DNA of 64,000 nt, from assembly GCA_944548615.1 (NCBI GenBank), contig OX155960.1:13238002-13302001 (forward strand), written 5' to 3'. Under the pieces are notes generated by a model. That model worked only from the letters and a program-made list of their open reading frames with translations. It was not told where the DNA came from and made no database searches. Both the position numbers and the translations under genes were made by a program. Within the stretch, counting starts at the first letter, position 1, and every line of letters starts with the position of its first letter. Positions 31,127 through 43,559 of this stretch are shown piece after piece. The stretch is from Micropterix aruncella (taxonomy: Eukaryota > Arthropoda > Insecta > Lepidoptera > Micropterigidae).

Positions 31127-33130
31127 TTTATTTTATTTTAGTTTAATAGGGATAACTTACAGCCAATAATTTTGTAGTGAACAAAAATAGGAAGCTTAGA
31201 GCCATTTACAACTTAACCACTGATAATGACAATATTTAATAACGTGAATTTAGAACTGATATTAAGCATAAAGAAGACATTAAACAAGAAGATACTAAAT
31301 TGTACAGTAGAAAACATGTTGACATAAACAGGACTGTAATAAAAGAAGAAAATGCTTAGCCTGGTCATTACAAAATCGCTCTACAAACTGCTTCCTTATA
31401 GTATCTATATTCGTGAAAAAGGGGTCAATATCAATGTCAGCATTCAGGGTGTTGAAAGTTTCGCATACCATTATAAAATAAGAATTACGCCTGTATTTGG
31501 TTTTAACCCGCTCGGCACTTAACATCCCTTGCGGGATATGTATGGCGGCCGGCTGAAATCCAAACTATCCCATACGGGATATCGCGCTCGCCGCTCAAGA
31601 AAATGTCGTTTAAATTTCGAAATGCGATTGTATATTCTATCGAATGATGCCATAATATAGCCAAATATGCAACACTATGAAATTGCTCGATTGCCGCATG
31701 CGATGTTAGAAATATGAATTACTACATCCCTTACAAAATCGGTGACCTCATTTCTGACGACAGTCGCGAACTGCCCACCGCTGGCGGCGTATAATTCCGC
31801 GACGTGTTTGTGTTGTGAATTGTTTTGTGTATATAAGTGAAGTGTATACCGGATAAAAGTAAGTAATTTCCATTTTTAAGTAGTTTAGGCCTTAGGATTA
31901 AACAATTTACACAGCCCATTTGCTGTTTTTCACGAATTTTCGAAGAAAACACTTTGGCGAAACCAAACGGCTCTCGAAAAATGGCCGTCTTTATTTTGTA
32001 ATGTTTGTGAAATATCCCGTTATATCGCGAAACATGACGTAATGTCGCTTTAATTTACTAATAAAATAGGTATTGCTTCATTTACATCCTAAGTTATCAC
32101 ATAATTATGCGTATTTTGAACATTATATGTTGTTTTCTAATATGGCTCGCGAAAATGAAACTTGTTTTGATAATTACTATGAGAGAAAAAAGTGCGATTT
32201 TCCATAGTTTTTCGATGAAATGTGACTCTTTGGAGTATAGTAATTAGTTATTAGACATATAATAAGTCTATGATAAGACAATATAATTGAAAAAATCTAA
32301 CGAATTTTATATTATGGGCATTCAAAGTTTATTATTAGGTTCGGAAGTCGGAAACTCTCAAAACTTTAGATTTTTCTATAATATCAGACAAAGCTCAAAG
32401 TTCTGGTGTGATTTCTAAGAAGAAGTGATGTAGTAATAAAGTTATTTTGAAAGAATTTCATATAAAAAAATACCATAAGTAGTCACAAATTAAAAATTAA
32501 AAAAATTTTTTTTTACGAGAATACATACAATTTTTCTTGGCTGAATAAATAAATATTTTTTCCGTATTTTTGTATGCAAATAAGTAAAAAGAAAATATCG
32601 TTTTGGTAAAGCATTTAATAAAGAACATAACTGTATTTACAATTTTTGATATTTACAAAAACTGTATTTACAAAAAAATCGAAATGATTTTATAGGCGAG
32701 ATTTTTCAGTTTGCCAATTTTGTAATATTTATTCATTATTATCTTAATTGTTTTACGAGATAAGGTTATAATGTTTTATATGTCAAATTTCAATGCGATC
32801 ATTTTTCTATTTATATTTTTTTAATCCGATTAGTGGTTTATAAGTTATGATCGTTTTTCTCAAGGCCGTTGACTCGCGTCGATTTTTTGCGCGAATATGT
32901 CGCGCGCAAAAGTGATGTTTTTGGGCGCGGTGAGTTTTTACCTCGCAACGTGAGGGGTTAAAGCCAGGTACAAGAAGGAGTGCCCTATTTCTAAGTGCCC
33001 GGCTAGGAGTGCGGAGAGATATTTTAGATAGTAGTTCAGGACAATCAATCGAGCCATTTAAAATTCTTAGTAAAAGTGAGATGTCAGCTATGTTTTTTCT
33101 CAAAGCCAATGGCAGCAAATGATGGCGAAT
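31127..33130 (-). mobile_element. jockey-superfamily LINE 3' end split by a TTAA element
   Basis: The LINE occupies 32958-33130 and 31127-31506 on the reverse strand. The upstream part reads ADISLLLRILNGSIDCPEL and RTPSRALRN to VPGF; the downstream part reads KTKYRRNSYFIM and CETFNTL. The two parts correspond to adjacent segments of the homologous fragment at 9003-9449. A 3' UTR with an AAATAAAAT-type tail ends near 31127. Confidence 0.88.
31507..32957 (+). mobile_element. 1451-bp piggyBac-like non-autonomous element
   Basis: It sits between TTAA at 31503-31506 and TTAA at 32958-32961, and removing it together with one TTAA restores the interrupted LINE frame. The ends read CCCGCTCGGC and, inverted, CCCCTCACGT. 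TTAA targets with CCC...GGG ends are the piggyBac hallmark. The left subterminal region holds two palindromes, ATCCCTTGCGGGAT and ATCCCATACGGGAT, possible transposase sites. No transposase frame is present. Confidence 0.85.
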
Positions 33131-33289
33131 AAAACGAGAATAGTAGTCTGATTAGTAGATAGATTACTATTACTCGTATAATAAAGAAAATTCTATATAA
33201 TTGTTGAAAAAATACCATGGCAATACAACAAAACATGCGTCGCTCGAATGATATACATTTGAATAGTAGGTATTTTTGCGCAGGTATTG
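33131..33289. other. no gene recognised
   Basis: Short AT-rich spacer before the tandem array. Confidence 0.35.
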
Positions 33290-34030
33290 CGCAATTCCTT
33301 TTACGTTTCGGACAAAAATATTCTTCTTTTTCCGTGGGTTTCTATGCCGCCTTATATGGAGCGTTAAAACTTCGAAGAAGATAGACCGAGTACTCAGGAT
33401 GCTTAAAGTATCGGACTAAAATATGCTTCTTTCGATATCCTTCTTCTTTCGTGGGGTCTTATACCGCCTCATCTACAGTGCTTTGAAGGAGATGGACCAA
33501 GTGCGCAGGATGCATAAAGTTTCGGAATAATATATTCTTCTTCTTCCGTTGGTTCCTATCTCGCCTTATATCAAGTGCTTTAACTTTGAAGAAGATAGAG
33601 CCAGTACTCAGGATGTATAAAGTTCCGGACGAAAATATTCGTCTTCTTCTGTGGCTTCCTATCCTGCCTTATCTAGATTGCTTCAATTAATACCCAAGTA
33701 CTCTGGATGTATATAGTTACGGACGACATTATTCTTCTTCTTCCGATATTCTACTTCTTCCGTAGGTTCCTATCCCGCCTTATCTAGAGTGCTTAAAATT
33801 CGAAGAAGATAGACCAAGTACTCTGAAGGTATAAAGTTACGGACGAAATTATTCTTCTTCTCCGAAATTGTTCTTTTCCGTAGGTTCCTATCCCGCCATA
33901 CCTAGACTGCTTTAATTCATACCTAAGTAGGTACTCAGGATGTATAAAGTTTCTAACGAAAAATTCTTTTTGCGCTATTCCTCTTTTCCTATGGTTTCTA
34001 ACCCGCCTTATATAAAGCACTTTATTAAGA
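33290..34030 (+). repeat. tandem array, about 115-130-bp unit, ~6 copies
   Basis: Units share AATATTCTTCTTCTTCCG, GGTTCCTATCCCGCCTTAT, CTAGAGTGCTT, CGAAGAAGATAGACCAAGTA and CTCAGGATGTATAAAGT. The same unit occurs at 54060-54640. Unit lengths vary by small deletions. Confidence 0.85.
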
Positions 34031-34165
34031 TGCAAAAGAAGTTTTGGGGTATGGGGTTTTGAGGGGGGGGGAGTTTTGAGTTGTGTTGGGGTTTGGGTGG
34101 ATTGGGGGCTTGGGAGAAGGTGGAGTTGGGGGTGGGGAGTATAGTTGGGGAGGGGGCGTTGAGTG
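34031..34165 (+). repeat. G-rich, strand-asymmetric block after the tandem array
   Basis: The top strand is G/T-rich with many runs of three or more G and very few C. A similar block follows the homologous array at 54641-54905. It has clear G-quadruplex-forming potential. Confidence 0.8.
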
Positions 34166-35429
34166 GCTGGCATTAAACAAAAAAAATACAGGCAGAAGAC
34201 ATGAAGCGGACAATACAGAATAAAATATCCTAAATTCCAAATCTTCCTGATATTCAAAACTGACCTACTCGTATACGGCGCGCGAAATAGTCACTCAGTC
34301 GATGTAGTAGGAGCGAGCAGACAGTACCTATGCTTATCTCGCTTCCTCTCGTAGGCCCGAGTCGCGTGCCATTTCACTCTAATGCACCATACTCGCAGCG
34401 CAAAACACGCCACAGCGCGGTGTAAGCGAGATCGCTCTATCGCTATTTTTGAATAGTTGTCTCCTTCACTCTCGTTGGTTTATATTGGGCTTCTGAGAAA
34501 GGGAAATTTATATGAGAAATCAACACAAATATTTAGATGTCGATCGGTACGTATGGTATGAAACGTCTTGGTATGAAACATTATGCTAAACGTATCCTAT
34601 TGCCGCGGCTAGTCATCTGGCTAAGTTTAGACCGATTACCGTCTCTCATGCGTTGCAGGTATGACGGAATATTCAAAATAACGATAAATTTCAAATAATG
34701 TATGATTGCACACACAAAAATATCCGAGCAATAATAAATGGCAGGAAGACAAACAAATAACTGGTTTTGAAAGAGAAATAACTTTGCTCTGAATTAAAAT
34801 TTATTTTGCATTTAGAATTCTAACTCATACGGAAGATAGCCAAGTTCAAAATGACCAGTGCGAAAAAACGGAAGTTACTTTCGTTTCGATACATTTGCCC
34901 GATTCGCCTGTCGAATTTATTGAATGAGAGATCGGGCGAACGGTACGACAGTGGTAAAAATAAATGTAGCCCTGCGAGCGAAACTGGGCAAACAGCGAAG
35001 CAGCTATTTCTATCTCCTCCGTTAATAGAAAGGTACTAAATGCAACCTTTTCTTCCACGGAATTTTTAAGATGATTATAGGCATTGATATTTTTCGTATC
35101 TCCTCAACTATACTTATCTATAGAAAACAAACTGTACGCTTTCGGCGCGTCTTTCACCTAATTCCCGGGCCCTCAAAGTAACGATAGACGACTGCCTGAA
35201 TCGTTGATTACCAAATGATTCGGTCATTCTGCAAACAGTCACCAAAGAAGCGGTCAATAAATCAAGCAATCAATCATTGTTTATTGTCTTTAAAACTCTG
35301 AGAGTTGTGCAGACCTTATTTTTCAGCATACATTACGTTAGGTGAATATTACTTCAATTGATTACAACGATAAAACATGGTAGTACAATAATAAATCCAA
35401 TCGAATACGGTATATAATATTAAAAAATT
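34166..35429. other. no gene recognised
   Basis: The open frame at 33793-34257 on the reverse strand only translates the G-rich block and array. No motif elsewhere. Confidence 0.35.
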
Positions 35430-35639
35430 GGTCACGTCTTCCCAAAACTTCCCGGCAAGTAGCTAAGGACTTGTTTCATCTGAATATTTATTTCATAAAC
35501 AAAGTCAAAAATACCTCTTATTGTGCGACGCAACGCAATGAAAATTTGAATTTCGAACGCACGTTATCTCATCGAATTTAAAAATCAAATTGCAAGCGCG
35601 GGTCACCGTGAGCTTTCGAATTCAAACTTCAAACGATCC
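35430..35639 (-). repeat. repeat F tail, inverted
   Basis: Starts CAAAACTTCCCGGCAAGTA and contains GAAAATTTGAATTTCGAACG, the reverse complement of the right part of the 11840-12420 copy. It is cut at 35640 by a U1 copy. Confidence 0.65.
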
Positions 35640-36145
35640 ACTGGACGGTTTGCGCAGCGTGCGGCGTCAGCCAATCATTTGTGCATTTTGACTGACAGTC
35701 GGGGCGAGGGGGGGGTCTGGAAGCAGTGCTATCTCCTATACAGCGAGGGTAGTTTTTCACCTTACAGCGACTGATCTTGGAACGACCAATCGGCTACCCG
35801 ATTCCGGGGGAAAGCCGAATTAAGGACGCCGTGGTCCGCCATAGATTCGGTAGACACCTCTTCACCGCTACGTAAGGGAGAGGGCCGCGCAAGCGACCTC
35901 GAAACCCTAACCAGTCGGGAGACCGGAGTAATCTGGTTGCAACTGGTAGTAAGGGCGCGAGTGTCGGCCCGCTGGTTTATTAACCTGGTTATCTCGCGGT
36001 AAGGCGTTAGTTTCTTACGGGTGTGTGGTGTAATTAGAAGGTGGACTGTTTCGTCATAAGTCGTCTACGCTCACTTAACGACAGAACGATAACTATCGTT
36101 AAATCTTTCTGAGGTGACGGGTTCGCCCGTTGTAGTCGACGGCTC
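35640..36145 (+). mobile_element. repeat U1, further copy
   Basis: Starts at the internal point CTGGACGGTTTGCGC and ends near GTAGTCGACGGCTCTAA. Same order of segments as the 11172-11685 copy, more diverged. It is inserted at the edge of repeat F. Confidence 0.75.
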
Positions 36146-36545
36146 TAATTGGTCAGTTGGTGGGACGGGAAAATAAAATGAAGTCGAGTCATAAAGAAAC
36201 TAATGAAAATAATAATAAAAAGAAAGTTATTATCAACATATTACTTTAATAATTCATTGCAAAGATCATACAAATTAAAATATCTAAATTATAGTAGATG
36301 TAGTGTTAAAAATAGCAAAACAAAACAATCAATTCCAAAATGTAAAATAAAATGTCCTATGTGATTAATAAGAACAGTAAACATATGGTATATTATATTA
36401 CGTACCTAGTAATAAAAATTCTCAATAAATTTTATATGACCGTTGTCAAATAGAAAATCGAATAAGCAAGTACCTACATTAGAAATTGAGATATATGTAG
36501 AAATATTATTATTATTATGTAGAAATATTATTATTATTATTTTTA
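36146..36545. other. no gene recognised
   Basis: AT-rich with short (ATT)n tracts near 36500-36550. Confidence 0.4.
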
Positions 36546-36547
36546 TT

Positions 36548-37890
36548 TTTTATTAATGATATAGGCAATTGCTTGCCCGCCTACACCAAAACCTTGCTCT
36601 ATGCGGATGATACAAGTTTCCTTTTTCACGATAACAATCTTAACGACCTAATGACCAATGACAATCATGCGTTAAACCTAGCAAGTTCATGGTTCACAGA
36701 GAATAATCTCTTGCTCAATGCAAAAAAAACCGTAACTATGCACTTCTCCTCAAAATATAGATCGTCTGCTATACCATTCAATATAACTCCAAACAACAGT
36801 GCTCTAGAATTAAGCAAATCGATAAAGTTCCTAGGTATCGTGATCGATCATCATCTTAGCTGGAACATCCATATTAATGAACTGTGTAGTGCGCTTTTTT
36901 CGGCAATATATGCTATACAAAAGATTAAATTCTTAGCTGGTGAAATCGCTGCAATAACTGCGTATCATGCCTGATTCCATTCTAAAATGACTTATGGTAT
37001 ACTGATATGGTGGAATGCCACAGACAGTTCTAGCGTTTTCATTTTACAGAAAAGTGCACTGAGAGCAATTGCAGGAGTATCCCGTGACACGCACTGCGAA
37101 CCATATTTTCTTAAGTACAAAATACTGACTTTTACGTCTGAATATATTTTACAATGTCTACTATATGCTAAATCAAATATTAACGAACAAGAGGTAAACG
37201 GGAATATGCACTCCCACAATACACGCAGACGTGATGACGTTATCCTGCCTAAAGTACGCCTTACGCGGACACAAAAGTCCTTTGGATATTTGAGCTATAA
37301 GCTCTTTAACCAGCTACCACTCTCCACAAGAAAGATGGAAACAAAGGCGTTTAAAAGATTTATTAAACAAAAGCTGCAATCCACACATGCTTTCTATAAG
37401 CTGGGTGATTTTTTTGAGCATGCCAATTCTTTCAAATGGGAATAACATTAATATGTAACTTTCAGGTACCTCATTTTAGTTCTTATTGTTTAATTATAAT
37501 ATTATGAATTTAATATTTAATATGTAGATTACAATGTGTAATGTAACATACCTGATCATATACATACGTTGTTTTTTCCAATTTTGTTTTGATACTTCCT
37601 ACTGTGTGATTATTTTTTGTATAAAGTGCTTGATGACTATTAATATTCTTATAATAATTATCTATTTTAATTGTATACTCATGTACATGGATTCAGCTCT
37701 ATTATTTTTTATATTTTTTTTTATTTTATTTGTCTGCCGTGTAAAGCCGACTTTAGTCAACGCTATTGTCGAATTAATATTTATCTACATATAAACTGAC
37801 GAATTCTAGTATGTGATAATTAGCTTTAATTCATAATTCATGCTTTATTGTATATTCTGAATGAATAAATTGAATACTGAATACTGACTA
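36548..37890 (+). mobile_element. 5'-truncated jockey/CR1-like LINE
   Basis: Contains the palm-to-C-terminus of ORF2, about 440 bases of 3' UTR and a tail with GAATACTGAATACTGA repeats near 37865-37890. Related to the fragment at 10196-10776 but with a different tail. Confidence 0.85.
36573..37445 (+). pseudogene. LINE reverse transcriptase C-terminal half
   Basis: The first frame (36573-36974) has the catalytic LLYADDT near residue 8, then NLLLNAKKT and IKFLGIVIDHHLSW, the RT palm and the start of the thumb. It stops at TGA in 36972-36974. After 12 bases the second frame (36987-37445) continues with MTYGILIWWNAT, SALRAIAGVSRD, HSHNTRRRDDVILPKVRLT and YKLFNQLP, the usual C-terminal region. 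The break plus 5' truncation means it is inactive. The fingers and endonuclease are missing. Confidence 0.85.
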
Positions 37891-38162
37891 CTGAAATATA
37901 GATACATAGAAAATATAGTACACAGTGCTTATAGATCGTTAACGGATATATTTTCAGGTTATAGTTTAAACTAGGGGCATTTCCCCTTTACAGAAAATTT
38001 TTTTGGAAATTAAGGGATAGCTTGTTGTGCAAATCATTCCGACATGGTTGGGATCCGACCGATATTTACATATCTGTCAATTACAGATGATTCGGTCATT
38101 CAAACTACCGATATGGAAACAGATTGAAACAGCGGCCGTTCCGGTCAACTTGACTTTTATTA

Positions 38163-38323
38163 CCACGCTTTTATTAGGTCGACCTGTATGTAACTAACTA
38201 TGTAATGGAATCTAAGGTAACTAATTTAACCATCTTCCAAGGATCGTAGCGGCATGAAAATTGGCATCTGTATGTAGTTCTGATGACAATACAATAATAT
38301 GGTACTGTCGAACTGATCAGATG
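38163..38323 (+). repeat. repeat B, truncated copy
   Basis: Runs from CACGCTTTTATTAGGTCGAC to GAACTGATCAGATGATGG and then changes at once into the family's side region. Confidence 0.75.
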
Positions 38324-38329
38324 ATGGAA

Positions 38330-38580
38330 TTTTGGTACAACTCGAGGTAAGAAAACATTAATCATCCAATAATTTTCAGTATTTTTTTACGACTGTTGCT
38401 TTAGCACTATAATGTTACTATTAAATATAATGTTACTATTAAAATAAAATCACCAAATGTCAATTTTTCAACAAAAGCTTTTTTTGTGTTTAATAATATG
38501 ATTTAATTTAAATCATTAGACACGTCAAAAAAGTCAAATAAAAAACTACATTTGGTACAAATCTTCATTTTTTTTAGTTT
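38330..38580 (+). repeat. repeat B side region, uninterrupted (empty site)
   Basis: Reverse complement of 22119-22287 joined to 23719-23815. It shows the target without the R2-like insertion and contains a small duplication of ATAATGTTACTATTAAA-. Confidence 0.8.
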
Positions 38581-39192
38581 TTAACACGCTTTTATTAGGT
38601 CGACCTGTATGTAACTAACTATGTAATGGAATCTAAGGTAACTATTTTAACCATCTTCCAAGGATCGTAGCGTAATGAAAATTGTCAGCTGTATGTAGTT
38701 CTGATGACAATACAATAATATGGTACTGTCGAACTGATCTGATGATGGAGTCGGAAGATATGAACTGGAACTTCATGAACATCGTATCATAGCTGTGTTT
38801 GGAATTGTTAGAAAAGTCCTGGAATGAACTTTGACCACGATTAGGTTTCAAGGTCTGATGATGAAGCCGGAAGATAGGCACTGGCATTCCATGATAGAAT
38901 ATCGTATCATAGCCGTGTTTGAACTCGTTAGAAAGGTCTGTAATAAACTTTGACCACGATTAAGTTTCAAGGTCTGATGATGAAGCCGGAAGACAGGAAC
39001 TGGCATTCCATGATGGAATATCGTATCATAGTCGTGTTTGCACTTGTGAGAAAGGTCACGTAATGGACTTTGAACACGGACTTTGAACATCAGGTTTAAA
39101 GGTTATAACAAACCTATTATATATTGACTTGTGAATATTTTTTTGGTTTTTACGTGCATTTAGTGTTTTTTTTTTTTTAAACTATTAATATA
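38580..39192 (+). repeat. repeat B, full copy with internal tandem units
   Basis: After the AACACGCTTTTATTAGG start, the block GGTCTGATGATGAAGCCGGA followed by CATTCCATGATxGAATAT and CGTATCATAG is repeated two to three times. It ends with GTGCATTTAGTG and AAACTATTAATATATT. Spurious reverse frames at 38642-39090 are translations of these units. Confidence 0.75.
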
Positions 39193-41104
39193 TTCAATCA
39201 TTGTTCTGCCCAATTGCCGCCTCTCATCGAAGCCTTCAGTGCCTCATATCTGGTTAAAACTGCTTAATTATTATAGGCGAACAAGGTTTTTACCTGGAAG
39301 GAAAATGCTGTTATATTGTTTTTAACAGCCTCTTTTTGGAGTAATTTGTGTAATGTGGAAAGAAGATCAATTTTAAAAAACACATGTTAACAAAAGTTTA
39401 ACTTACTTAATTTAATTTATTTTTTTAATATATTAGTCACATATACATTCAAATGCAAACGTATAAAAAAATAATTTACGATCAATAAATATTCCGTTAA
39501 CTGCTTCTAAATTAAGATATAAATCTGATTGAGCCCAGGTTAACTAGCGAATAAATTAAATTGTTGCAAATAAAGTAAAAGTTTGATTTTCTAATGTGCT
39601 TAGTAAAGTGCAACAAAGGCCACCTTGCTAGAAACTCCTGTGTTAAGGCAAGCCACTTCCTGAGTCTTGTTATAGTGTGAGGGTTCATCAGTGGTGTCAC
39701 AGATTCATACGGGTAAAGCATTTCATAAGTAGAAATATTTTTAAGCTAGCAATTGAAATTATATGCAGGTGTAGAGACTCATGAAGATGAATAATATAAA
39801 ATTAACAAGCCTTCTAATTCCAACATTCAGTTGACTTATATTGTTCAAAAAAAATATAATTTCTACTAGTCTTTCACACGCTGCAATTTATCAATGTATG
39901 GAAAAAATCGTCTTTCATAGTTGCAAGTATAATTTCACACGAAAATTACCCGACTTAATAGCAAATCTACCGATGTATAAGAGCGTACATTTATTGGCAT
40001 ATTTAATTACTCTCTTTGACGTATCAATTGTAAGCTATCTCTTCTATTAGCTTCTTTTGGATATTTAAATGGTCTAAATATTAAACATTGTGTTTATCCT
40101 ACCGCGTTTACTACGACGAGGGAACAAAACATAAAATTTCGCTCTGATCATATCGATAACACGACATCAGATAAACCTTATACAGGTACAAGACATGTAT
40201 GTTACAATTTCTACTATTCCCTTTGCTATTCATATTTTTACTAACAAGCTCGAGCTACTGGGAAATCTCACTCAGCTATTGTTTTTTCTCCATAAATGGG
40301 TCGTGCATGTCGCATACATGAGCACTTCAGAGCTGCGGTTTCAGCGAAGCACGCTCCAACATGTCTGTGCCACATTGAAAAAGAAAGAGGAAAACGATGG
40401 AAAAATCAAAGCGACTTTCGTGCTGCCAACATGCCGACGCCAAGCTAAGTGGATACTTAAAGGATGCCAACATAACGAAAAAAACACACAGCCCCCGACA
40501 GCTTGTTCTATTTAAACTGGAAGCAAAAATAGGGTGATACTAAATATAGCTACATGTATACTTATATATTATTATAAAGTAGAGATATTTAGACACTTTA
40601 CAAGTCCTATATTAAGTCCTGGCCTTTAAAATAGACATTTTTTCACAATGGCTATTTTGAACGTGTATAACTACGGTTTGAGTTAGATTTCAAAATGTAT
40701 ACCAGATTATTCCTTTTTCAAACTTAGCTCCATAGCTCGGATATTTTTTGTGTGAAATCATGGAAACTTGCGAATTCGCATTACTTTCGAATATGACGTC
40801 TAGTGCCTAGTGTTATCTAGTATTGCATCTTGCGATCTGAAACTATAGTTAACATAAATGTTTACTGTCAGAAACTGCAAAAAACAATTGAAAGATTTGC
40901 CATTATTAAACCAAGCCTGGACAACGCGCGACAACATACTTCACAGCAAATAATCGCAAAGTAGCAGGAGTTGTACCTGGAAAATCTATCCGAAACAGTA
41001 TTGTAGGGGACAGGAGAAGAGATTGATATGAATAGGATTCACCGTAGGCACATTGACAATAAAAAAATAAGTTTTTTTTTTAATCGCATACTAAGATACT
41101 GAGG
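39193..41104. other. no gene recognised
   Basis: Open frames at 39512-39721, 39841-40050 and 40195-40515 have no recognisable motif. No repeat shared with the rest of the window was noticed. Confidence 0.35.
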
Positions 41105-42004
41105 ATAGTAGTAGTAGTAGATAGAGTGGAGGGCTTGATTCCAGCCCTTGATGTCACCTAGATCTTTAAGGTCTTTTGTAACTACCCACTGTGTGGTTAG
41201 GTCAGTGGTCAGCTAGTAGCCCAGTACTTCTTACCAGACCAAATAGATCACTGACCTTCAAGTTGGGCAGATCGCTGGGTTCGAGAAAGGCTCGTCCCAG
41301 TAAACTGTGTCTTTTGGCGGCGAGACCTGGACAGCGACCAACAATGTGTATGCTGTCTTTAGGTTCCTCGCCATATATTCGGCAATCCTTGCTCTCAGTC
41401 AAGCCAAGGTTGAATAGATGAGCTCTAAGGGTCGTGTGTCCGGTAAGGAGATCGATAGGGTTCTAAGGTTCTTCTTGCTCATGTCAAGTAGGGCCTTGGT
41501 TTTCTTCTGTAGTGGTTGCTCCATCATGGCTTTTGCCTGGCGACATCCCTGACTCTGTTTCCAGGAAGCCCGATATTCCTGCTCCAAGCAGTCCCTGATG
41601 ATTTTCCTACCTGTAGCGAAGGGGATCCCTACAACTGGCTCCACTGGGCATTCCAGTGTGCCCAGTTTTGCCAGTCTGTCGGCCTCTTCGTTTCCGGGTA
41701 TGCCTTGGTGACCCGGTATCCATATTAGGGTGATTTTGTTGGATTTTCCCAATTTGTTGAGCTCCTGCATGCAGTCCCAGACCACAGAAGATTCTGTGGT
41801 GGCTTTAGCCAGAGCGTCCAGTGCTGCTCTGCTGTCAGAGCAGATGAGGATTTGTCTGTTTTTTACCTCAAGTCGACTTTGTAGTTTTATGCATTCCAAT
41901 ATGGCAAACACCTCGGCTTGGAAAACCGTAGCGTATTGTCCAAGGGGGATGCTCTTAGTTCTTTGAATGCGCTGGATAAATAAGTAAACTATAGCCATAT
42001 CCAT
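41105..42004 (-). pseudogene. I-superfamily LINE: RNase H domain and C-terminal finger, frameshifted
   Basis: The frame at 41399-42004 holds an RNase H domain: ATVFQAEVFAI, LICSDSRAALDAL and WIPGHQGIPGNEEADRLAKL, with the acidic and His residues in place. One base is out of register near 41430, after which the second frame (41202-41402) gives SKDCRIYGEE, SIHIVGRCPGL, a CxxC...H...C finger. RNase H after RT plus this finger marks LINEs of the I/R1/LOA group. The N-terminal DGS-containing strand is missing, so truncation is near 41980. The 3' UTR ends near 41105 with (CTA)n-like repeats. Confidence 0.85.
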
Positions 42005-42866
42005 AGAAGCAGCAAACTGCGCCTGATAACATTTATAAATAACTGGCTGCAGTTCAAGTATTTTCCTTTAATATGAGGTGCATTTTTTTAACAATGAAGC
42101 AGCACTATTTTTTTAAATCGTGCAGTATGTATTCAGTACTCCTATATTCAATGTTTTTGTAGAACGCATCTTTCATTCATAAGGAAATATATGAACATAC
42201 GGAAATAATCGCCTGTATTTTATAAAAATTGTATAAAGTGAATTGTGCGTTTTCTTTAATCTAAGTGCTAGAGTTACACTGAATTCAAAGAGGCCATCTC
42301 ATGCAATAAACCTTAAAGCAGTGGCTTCAAATGCTAAATATATTTAAAAATATATAATAACTGGTAATTTAGTATTTGATTCCACTTATTAGAAAACTAG
42401 TTACTAATTTTAATCTTTTTATTTATTTTAAATAAATTTATCGTTTTTTTTTCTAACACATCTGGCATGACTGTATTGTGTGCGGATAGTGTCCTATTAC
42501 CGGTATGGGTAAGGCCGGTAATAGACATCAGATTTTTTATACGATAGTCGGATCCGATAGTCTGATCTAAGTCATTCACGGTTAACAGCCCCGTTTCTTT
42601 TAATATTTGGTGGTGCGGTATGGAACAGAACGGGTAGCAAGGGTACTTGAAATCACTCGCATCGCCTCGTTCAGCTAGACGGGCGGCCGCCTTACTCGCA
42701 TGACTAAGCTCTTCCACCAGAATGGTGCGCAATACTCAGCTGTGGAACACGCGAGCGCAAGAGCTAAAGAAGTACGTATAGTGCTCGCACTCGCTCACCA
42801 GCCAGCGCCCCTTAGTGTTCTCATTATATTGGTTATGAAATCGGAGACTATCGCAGTTGTTTGATA
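42005..42866. other. no gene recognised
   Basis: The reverse frame at 42397-42732 has no motif I can identify. A segment with ATAGACATCAGATTTT and ATAGTCGGATCCGATAGTC near 42520-42565 contains a short palindrome but nothing I can name. Confidence 0.35.
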
Positions 42867-43554
42867 TCTATAGGTAGGTACTAATATTATAAAGAGGTAA
42901 AGTTTGTGACGTTGTAGGAAGTAATCTCTGGATCTACTGAACCGATTTTGAAAATTATTATTTTACTAATAGAAAGCCACGTTCTTTGCGATTGTCATAG
43001 GCTATATATTCTTCCGAAAAATGAAAAGACTTTTTCGTGGTAGTTGGATTTCCAAAGTAAGTCAGAAAAAACGGTCGAACGAAAACGTTTCTAACTAACG
43101 CTCCCTATATGATTAAGTTCTAGAGAAAAGTTGTAGAGCTTGATAATGCCTACAAAAAAGTCAGCGAATGCATATTTCTAACTTTTATATTTAAGTAGCA
43201 AAAAGTAGTATTTTATATTAAAAAAATAATTTAAATCGTTAGGTCATGTTTATTGGTCATATTATCAACAAAAATAGTTTTCCCTTTTACTGCATATAAT
43301 TTCATCTTTACTGCATAAATGGTTAAAGAGATAAGACACTCACCAATAAGACACTCACAAGAACACACTCACATATAACGGCAATATAGTCAAATTGGCA
43401 TGCAAATACATACATACATATGCAGTAAAAATATAACCCTTCTTTTGGCAGTCAGGAAATAAATCATAGCACTCAGTACTAACCAAACCACACTCATAAT
43501 TTCATCACAAGTAAAAAGTTTTACCGCCCAACGAAGTGGGCACGGGTCAGCTAG
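42867..43554 (+). mobile_element. Helitron, 688 bp, non-autonomous
   Basis: Starts A|TCTATA, with an 8-bp GGTAGGTA insertion before CTAATATTATAAAGAGG compared with the other copies. Ends with hairpin GCCCA-ACGAAG-TGGGC, then CGGGTCAGCTAG|T. Same family as 46558-47092 and 47097-47842. Confidence 0.85.
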
Positions 43555-43559
43555 TTATA

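Noticed and set aside
42397..42732. 111-residue reverse frame as a gene
   Set aside because: No recognisable domain. The C-terminal part is AT-rich filler. It may be repeat-derived, but there is no evidence for coding.
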